Below, piece by piece: positions 57,501 to 64,000 of a stretch of 64,000 bases of DNA. This DNA comes from Suillus spraguei. Lineage: Eukaryota; Basidiomycota; Agaricomycetes; Boletales; Suillaceae. The number at the start of each line of letters is the position of its first letter. The first letter of the stretch is position 1. The stretch covers positions 310,001-374,000 of the forward strand of contig JABCPU010000012.1 of assembly GCA_016800925.1 (NCBI GenBank). Direction: 5' to 3'. The position numbers and the translations under genes were made by a program. The notes beneath the pieces were generated by a model. The model searched no databases, was not told where the DNA came from, and was given only the letters and a program-made list of their open reading frames with translations.

Positions 57501-57584
57501 AAAGTGGGACAAACCGACTGCTGTACCGCCACATTTGCACCGTTCTCCTATGACAATATTCCCGCACCTCCGACAGAAGCCCAT
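54515..57584 (-). CDS. Three-LIM-domain protein (paxillin-like/fungal LIM)
   Basis: ATG 57582-57584 gives MGFCRRCGNIVIGERCKCGG, a small CxxC...CxC zinc knuckle. A short intron (GTTTGT...GTCAG) then gives TAVAPVVQWATSKEP and a long Ser/Pro region. LIM 1: CPSC, WHKRCFRCDGC, CADC. LIM 2: CAKC, YHPECFRCVICDGPF, continuing over a splice. LIM 3: CPACSKSV, WHASCLVCGGKG, WCRECL. The C-terminus has repeated (Q/R)(F/L)TG phrases (SQFTGTTTIARQFTGLRGGD, ARQLTGGGLSPTKQLG) before the stop at 54515. LIM proteins of this kind scaffold actin, Rho and polarity factors at growth sites; Pxl1-like function is an inference. The mass of predicted disorder between LIM 1 and LIM 2 is typical. Confidence 0.82.
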
Positions 57585-58123
57585 CCCTTATCTATCAACC
57601 TACAAGGATTGCTTCAGTAATGTTAATGCTAGTAAGATCACAACAAATGCCAGCGAGAGACAAAGTACTTTGTAAAGAGAGCCGAAAACGTGCATGAGGC
57701 ACAAGCAAAGTCGAACATCGATGACGCGGTCACATGACTAGCTATTTGGTCGAAATTTGAAAACTCGGGCCTACCCAAGGTGAGCGGGGGTACCAAACCA
57801 TCGGTTCTGTGATTGCAGGCATATCACCGTTTTATGCTGAATATATTGTAAGCCAGCTTATATGATCAACCATGGGACCAGACCGTTAGGACAATTGTAC
57901 AATGATCCGCTGGCTCTAGCCTGAGATGATTCGAATTCAGAACATCCCCATAAATTATGAAGTAGCGGCTTTTGTTCGTGCTATTACCTAGTGCGTCGAC
58001 AACTTTATGTCCGATCGGTGAATGTCCAGGACACAGGGACTCTATATATATGCAAGGTATAAAAACTAACACAGTGGGCATATAACACAGCAGGATGTTG
58101 TGGCTCCTGAGGACTGCAATCAT
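57585..58123. other. Intergenic: LIM gene promoter and flavocytochrome 3' flank
   Basis: About 540 bp lies upstream of the LIM gene. No other feature was seen. Confidence 0.5.
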
Positions 58124-60182
58124 CTACAGCTTTGCACGGGTAACTGGCTCCCAATCGACACGTTCGACCTGCAAGGAAAGTCGCTTAGAAGACGTAAGCA
58201 AGTGCACAACCGGTAGTACATACCATCTGCGGTACGAGTTCGCCGATGCTTCGGACACCAAGCGACTGCATCCCAAATCGGATTTCGCGTTCAAGGATAC
58301 GCACCAAGTGAACCACACCAGTCTCACCATATGCCTTTACGTATACCAATTAGACATTATTCACATGCAACTGAATAGAAACAACTTACACTCTGGGCAT
58401 AGAGGAACGCACGTCCCAAACCGACAGCTCTTGCACCCAGACACAGTGCTTTAATGACATCGGTTCCGCGGTATATTCCTCCGTCGATGTACACTATTCA
58501 AGAAGTGTATTAGTTCAAGCAAAATTTTGCTCAAATGATCAGGGAACCAGCCTTCAGTTTTCTCAAACACGTCGGGGCGTTGTTGTCGTATCCTATACAA
58601 TAACTCAATTGGTGGCAGAGAGTACTCTAATTGACGACCTTGTTTATAACGTTAGCTTCAGTGACTCTGAGAAACAAGTAGATGCAACACACCTCCGTGA
58701 TTCGATAGCACAATACCCTCGCAGCCAGCTTCACAAGCCAGAACGGCATCCTAGTGGCTCCTGTCACTATCTGGGATCTTCATACGATGAGCCATATCTA
58801 CTAACCTGAACACATTGAATGCCTGAAACAGGGATGAAACAGAGTGACAAACGACGGTGTGAATTCACGGACCTTTGATGACGATGGGCAACTTCGTGAT
58901 GCTTCGTATCCATGGTATCGTCTACAGAGGGAATTCACTCCCTGTCTTCTTGTGAACAAAGCGACAACTCACTCTTTCCCATGTCATGTCAGCATCGTTC
59001 TTGAGGACAAGTCCGCCAGCGGTACCAAGCCGGTCAGTCTCGCCTTGATCTCCATCAGGCGTTCTCTGAGTAGGAAAACCTTGGTTCTCAAAATCCTCGA
59101 GATAATGCGGTGCCCTGATGTCCAGCTCGCGATTACCAGGAATGAGAGCATCGACTGTCAAGAAAACTGCCTTGTAACCTAATCCTTCGATTTCTCTTAT
59201 GCGTCCCTCGGCAGTCCTATCGCTAACGTGTTTATATAATTGGAAGAAGATAGGCTGGTCTGGGGAACCACGCGCAGCGGATATCTCTGCGTAAGAGAGA
59301 GAAGAATTGTTAGACACCATTTGTATGATGCCGGTCTTATAGGCACCGCGCGTAAGATTGGTCTCGCCCAATGGGTGGCCCAGTAGAGCTAGCGCCGCAC
59401 CGCTGATGTATACGGGTATTATGCTCTTATAACCAAGTATGGTCGTTGAGGTATCGCATTGCGACACAGGTTTCATGACCCGAGGGTGAAAAAAGAAGCG
59501 GCTAAAGGCACGACGATTCTCTACGTGTGCTGTATGGTTGAAAACCATGAAAGTGCAATTCAGCTAGAGAAAAGCGCATGCTTACTGATACAGTCATCCC
59601 CAGCTGAAGAATAGTAAGCCAGGGCCCTGTACGACAGGATCTTCTTTGCAACCTCCTGCGGATTGTAGTGATGAGATGGCGGTACGGAGATATACCTGAA
59701 TAACTTACTTCCATGTCCTCGACATTGACTATTCTCTGAAGTGGTGGCTTGCTCTTGAGCGCCTCTTCAACACGTAATTCATCCTTGGTTTGAACCTTGT
59801 TCTTCCCTGATTCCTTTAGGCGATTTATTGACTCGCTATCTAAAGTACCAAGGTGCTTTTCCGGAGCAAGATTCTTGTCCAAAGCGTCTGATGGATGGAT
59901 AGGTACGTATGTAGCAGTAGCATCCTTTCCTCCATATCTGAGGATGACATTCGCCCCTCCGGGGTGATCCTGATGCATCTTAGTTTAACGTACGTAGGAC
60001 AACTTGAGATGAAGAAAACCCACGAAGAGGAAGTCGGTCACATCGTAAACTTTGTTTTGGATGATGACCCAGCAGGAGCTGAAGATGTGAGGATGATTGT
60101 TAATAGTTATTTATGAAACATGGTATGGAACACACCCGGTTGTGGTATGCTGGGCGACTTGTTCGAGAGTGAACGTCTGCAT
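58124..60182 (-). CDS. CYB2: FMN-dependent L-lactate dehydrogenase (flavocytochrome b2 family), leaderless, C-terminal AKL
   Basis: ATG 60180-60182 begins [20 protein letters not shown], directly at the cytochrome b5 fold. Next come VYDVTDFL, the haem motif HPGG ([20 protein letters not shown]) and [20 protein letters not shown]. The flavin domain has [91 protein letters not shown] (catalytic His and Arg) and [20 protein letters not shown]. It ends [15 protein letters not shown] (58124-58126). Known Cyb2 oxidises lactate in the mitochondrial intermembrane space. Here no presequence precedes the b5 domain, and AKL is a PTS1-type ending, so peroxisome or cytosol is more likely. Substrate (lactate, glycolate or another 2-hydroxy acid) is undecided. 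One intron near 58555 appears to use a GC donor. The frame is otherwise intact. Confidence 0.87.
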
Positions 60183-60596
60183 CGTCGACGAGAATGCCGT
60201 GACGGAAATACGGAGGGATCGTAAGCCCAGATCGGCTTAGAGGAATATTTAAAAGCATGGGTCGATGCCGGGCCGGCTCCCCGCGAGCAAAATTGAACGA
60301 CTGTGCGTGACCTAGTTAGCAAGCAATGTCAGGTGTGCCTTGTGGAAGCTAATGTTATCATGTTGCATAGTGGACCAGAGAAGAAAAAGTAACATCCTGT
60401 CTGAACATTGATCACAAAGTCGAGGCAGTCCAGGATTAACGTTTTAATCCCAAACCTGATTATGAGACTATCACGTGACTGTGGTTGGCTCGCGTTGTGG
60501 CCACTGGCATCCGTTATTGTGTAGTTTCCATACTTAAACCACGCGCGCACCAACCACAAGCAGCAATTTGTTTCTTCATCTCAACACCATCTCTCA
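60183..60596. promoter_or_regulatory. Bidirectional promoter region
   Basis: The 414 bp between the divergent starts of the flavocytochrome and the SAP-like gene must hold both promoters. A TATA-like TTTAAATATTCC (minus strand) lies about 70 bp upstream of the flavocytochrome ATG. Confidence 0.4.
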
Positions 60597-62792
60597 ATGG
60601 TCTCTGTTCCAGGCCGTGAGGCCTTGCAGGCAATGAAACGAGTCGATATCCAGAGATTGTGCAAAGTCAGATAAATTGTTCATGCTATACCTCTTACTAA
60701 ATCCCCTTCACTAGGAATACGGCGTAAAGGCGAACCTCAAAACAGAAGCTTTGATAGACCTTTTGCTTGATGCATCCCAGTGAGCGAGCCCCGATATTAA
60801 CGCTGATCGAGAAATTCATCACAATATAGACCCCGCCCTTCCCGAAGTACTCTTCCTCAGCCGCTTCAGCGATCAACATCTATCAGAATAATGATGCAAA
60901 CCGGTACTAAGCCTCGTGTGCACTCTAGTGGATCTGTAATCATCCATGACACCGACGAAGAAGCAGAAGCTACCGGAGAAATAGAAGTGGAACAGCAGCC
61001 GAAAGAACACAAACCTATACCGGCCCCTGTTGATCCCATCCCGAGAACGCGCAAAGCCAAAGATACTCAATATCGTCTTGGTGTTGGTCGACCGATCATT
61101 GCCGGAGGTAGCGGCGCTCGTGCCGTGACTAAATCTGTTAGTGTCTCGAGAGGGAGCAAGAGGGCGAAAAGTATGAGACATGTTAAGCTGTCAGAAGACC
61201 CCATCGCTGAAGGTGAGCGTTAACCTTCATCGATGCATTCTTCAGAGATCTCAGTATCTCCAGAACCAGAACCAGAGCCAATCCCCGCCGTAACATGTCA
61301 GTCCATTAAATAAACGAATTCAAGTTGTCGAGGCACTCACTCGAGTCTCCTATAGCATCGGAACAAACAGGACTAAGCGACTCTTTGCCAGTACCCCATC
61401 CGCACTCCATACTGCCACAGATGCATGCTACAAGCATCACAGAACCTTCGTCCTCACAAATAATTGAGAACGCAGTGGCTGCCGCTGTAAGTCCATTACT
61501 GTGCGATGTCTAATATTTGTCTTACTTGCGGTCAATACAGCTTGCTCCAGTACAAAAGGAACTGGAGGATCAGAAAGCTCAATTGTCTGAGTTAAGAGAC
61601 AAAGTCTCGAGCATCATCGAGAATTTCGAAACACAAATTTTGGGCCTCGCGGCGGAGATTGAACGCCTACGTACACAAGTACCTGCACATTGTACCGCTG
61701 AAATTCAGAAACCCAAGGAGACTCCCCAACGAATACCAAATCCTCCATCTACCCCTAAACGGGTACGCAGTCCAGTCGATCCTCTTGGGTGAGAATTTTT
61801 GTCGTTTGTCATGCTTGATCCGCTCACGGGATTTCAGCGATGCTCTCCCAGAGTCATCAACAACTTCTAGCGATTCTCCGAATCCCAATGGTTTACTCGA
61901 CCATCAAGAACAAGAGGTAGATAACCCGAACCAGGGGGGGTCGCTTCTTCCTGGTTTTCATACCATTCTTGGGAAGCGCCCTCGAGATTCTACTACTAGT
62001 ACTGCTACTGCATTTTTTGAACTTGGACAAGAGGAAGAGCTTTCCGAAACTGAGATTGCAAAGAGAATTCCTCGGCCCGCTCAGAAGCGTGCTAGATTAA
62101 CTTCATCTATTATTACGGAGGACGCAGGTCACTGCTCGGGCCCGCTGTCTGACGCACAGGGAGGTCAAGACACCAACCCTGGCCCTTCACAGCCCTCTGG
62201 AGCACCTGGTTTCCCCATATTTGGTGAACCTGATTACGTAGAGATGCCTCCCCCCACAGAGAGCCTCCTTGATTTCTTCGCACGACCTTCACCTCCGTTG
62301 ATGTCCACTGCTGTGGGAGCGCCCCCAGATGCTTTTCGTTTTGGTTATCTGCCTACATCTACTCCAGCTCGTATTACTTTCCCCACTGCAATGGGAACCT
62401 TCCCACATCCAGAGCCCCCGACATCCCCATCGCCAGCAAATAACGTGGATCGACCACGCAGTCGTCAGTCAGAACGCCTGGGAATTTTCGGACATCGCCG
62501 CGGTAGCTCTGGAACGACCGGCAGGAGTGGGTCAAGCGGACCGACAGGCGGACATGAAAGTGGTCTACATCCCCCGACGTGGGCCGGTGGTATGCAGAGA
62601 CAACCGTCCAGCAATGAGGTGGCTTCGAGCTTGGGACTTACTGTACTGCACACGGCAGCCACGGAAGAAGGCACTCCAGTACCTCCCGCACGCCGCACTA
62701 TGTACGGGACTGAGTTAGAAGGGGATACTCGGTTTGGTGATTTTGGTGTTGAGGGTGTAGCGACTGGCTTTTGGGCTGGAGGAAGGCGCTGA
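60597..62792 (+). CDS. SAP-like N-terminus, coiled-coil nuclear protein, not otherwise recognised
   Basis: ATG 60597 begins MVSVPGREALQAMKRVDIQR, then LCKEYGVKANLKTEALIDLL after an intron. This helix-turn-helix pattern resembles a SAP DNA-binding motif. Downstream are SVIIHDTDEEAEATGEIEV (acidic), basic patches (SRGSKRAKSMRHVKLSED), a coiled coil (LAPVQKELEDQKAQLSELRD, ILGLAAEIERLRTQV), PSTPKRVRSPVDPLG, and a long Pro/Ser/Gly-rich C-terminal exon (KRPRDSTTSTATAFFELGQE, PARRTMYGTELEGDTRFGDF, VATGFWAGGRR-stop, 62790-62792). About six exons; the joins at 61240-61330 are approximate. Composition suggests a chromatin- or RNA-associated protein. Function unknown. Confidence 0.62.
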
Positions 62793-63111
62793 TAGTTTAA
62801 TCGGTTTGGACCTTTATTTTACTTTTACTGTCGGTTTCGACCATCTACCTTTCTCTCAATATACTTCATTATACACGCTGCTTTGTCAGTAGATCTGATG
62901 TATTTGTGCATCTTCCTTGTTACATTGCCCTACTACCCCTATCGTGTGAATGAGACTACAAGTACATGGTACTGTGATAATGTCGAAACCAGTGCGACGG
63001 TAAATAGATAAACCAGTGCGATAAATCTCACGATGTGGTGCCGAGTCCAAGATAATAATATATGGTGGTCATCTGTACAGTTGCTAAGAGTCGAAAGATG
63101 GAAATGATAGT
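62793..63111. other. Convergent intergenic region
   Basis: About 320 bp lies between the stops of the SAP-like gene and the MAP kinase. Nothing further was seen. Confidence 0.5.

Positions 63112-64000
<889 letters not shown>

Overview
This window is nuclear DNA of a filamentous basidiomycete, almost certainly an Agaricomycete (mushroom-type fungus). Genes are densely packed on both strands and cut by many short GT-AG introns, mostly about 35-60 nt. The gene set includes families expanded in Agaricomycetes: NACHT-WD40 proteins, DUF6533 seven-helix membrane proteins and APH-like kinases. No rRNA, convincing tRNA, CRISPR array or bacterial-style operon was seen. All calls come from reading translations and splice sites by eye; no database search was run.

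Layout. 0-14.3 kb is a conserved housekeeping block: the 3' end of an unknown gene, a peroxisome-type acyl-CoA synthetase ending in AKL, a Rab5 GTPase with an acidic insertion, an alpha-arrestin with PPxY motifs, an ARID (SWI/SNF) subunit, a DUF1764 protein and cyclin H. 14.3-21.1 kb is repeat-rich and holds one APH-like kinase gene and two diverged copies of a roughly 0.65-kb repeat. 21.1-34.3 kb is gene-dense again: Fap7/AK6, a 7TM protein, RNA polymerase III subunit Rpc37/RPC5, three multi-exon genes I do not recognise and a J-domain protein.

34.3-54.5 kb is the accessory part. It has two DUF6533-type membrane protein genes plus a broken copy of the family's last exon, a decayed Helitron/PIF1 helicase with a perfect 21-bp hairpin nearby, another multi-helix membrane protein with a long Ser/Pro tail, and a large NACHT gene with 14 very similar WD40 repeats. 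The NACHT-WD40 gene carries two apparent single-base deletions. 50.9-54.5 kb is gene-poor, with a local duplication and a MITE-like inverted-repeat element. 54.5-64 kb returns to conserved genes: a three-LIM protein, a flavocytochrome b2 that lacks a mitochondrial leader and ends in AKL, a SAP-like nuclear protein and the 3' half of an Slt2-type (cell-wall integrity) MAP kinase cut by the window edge.

Themes. Two metabolic enzymes at opposite ends both end in the PTS1-type tripeptide AKL. Membrane trafficking and receptor turnover are represented by Rab5 and a Rsp5-type arrestin. The accessory block resembles known fungal nonself-recognition/receptor regions. Four apparent 1-base losses in otherwise coherent reading frames (near 11.72, 30.28, 40.72 and 43.60 kb) could be real decay or assembly indels and should be checked before any gene is called dead.
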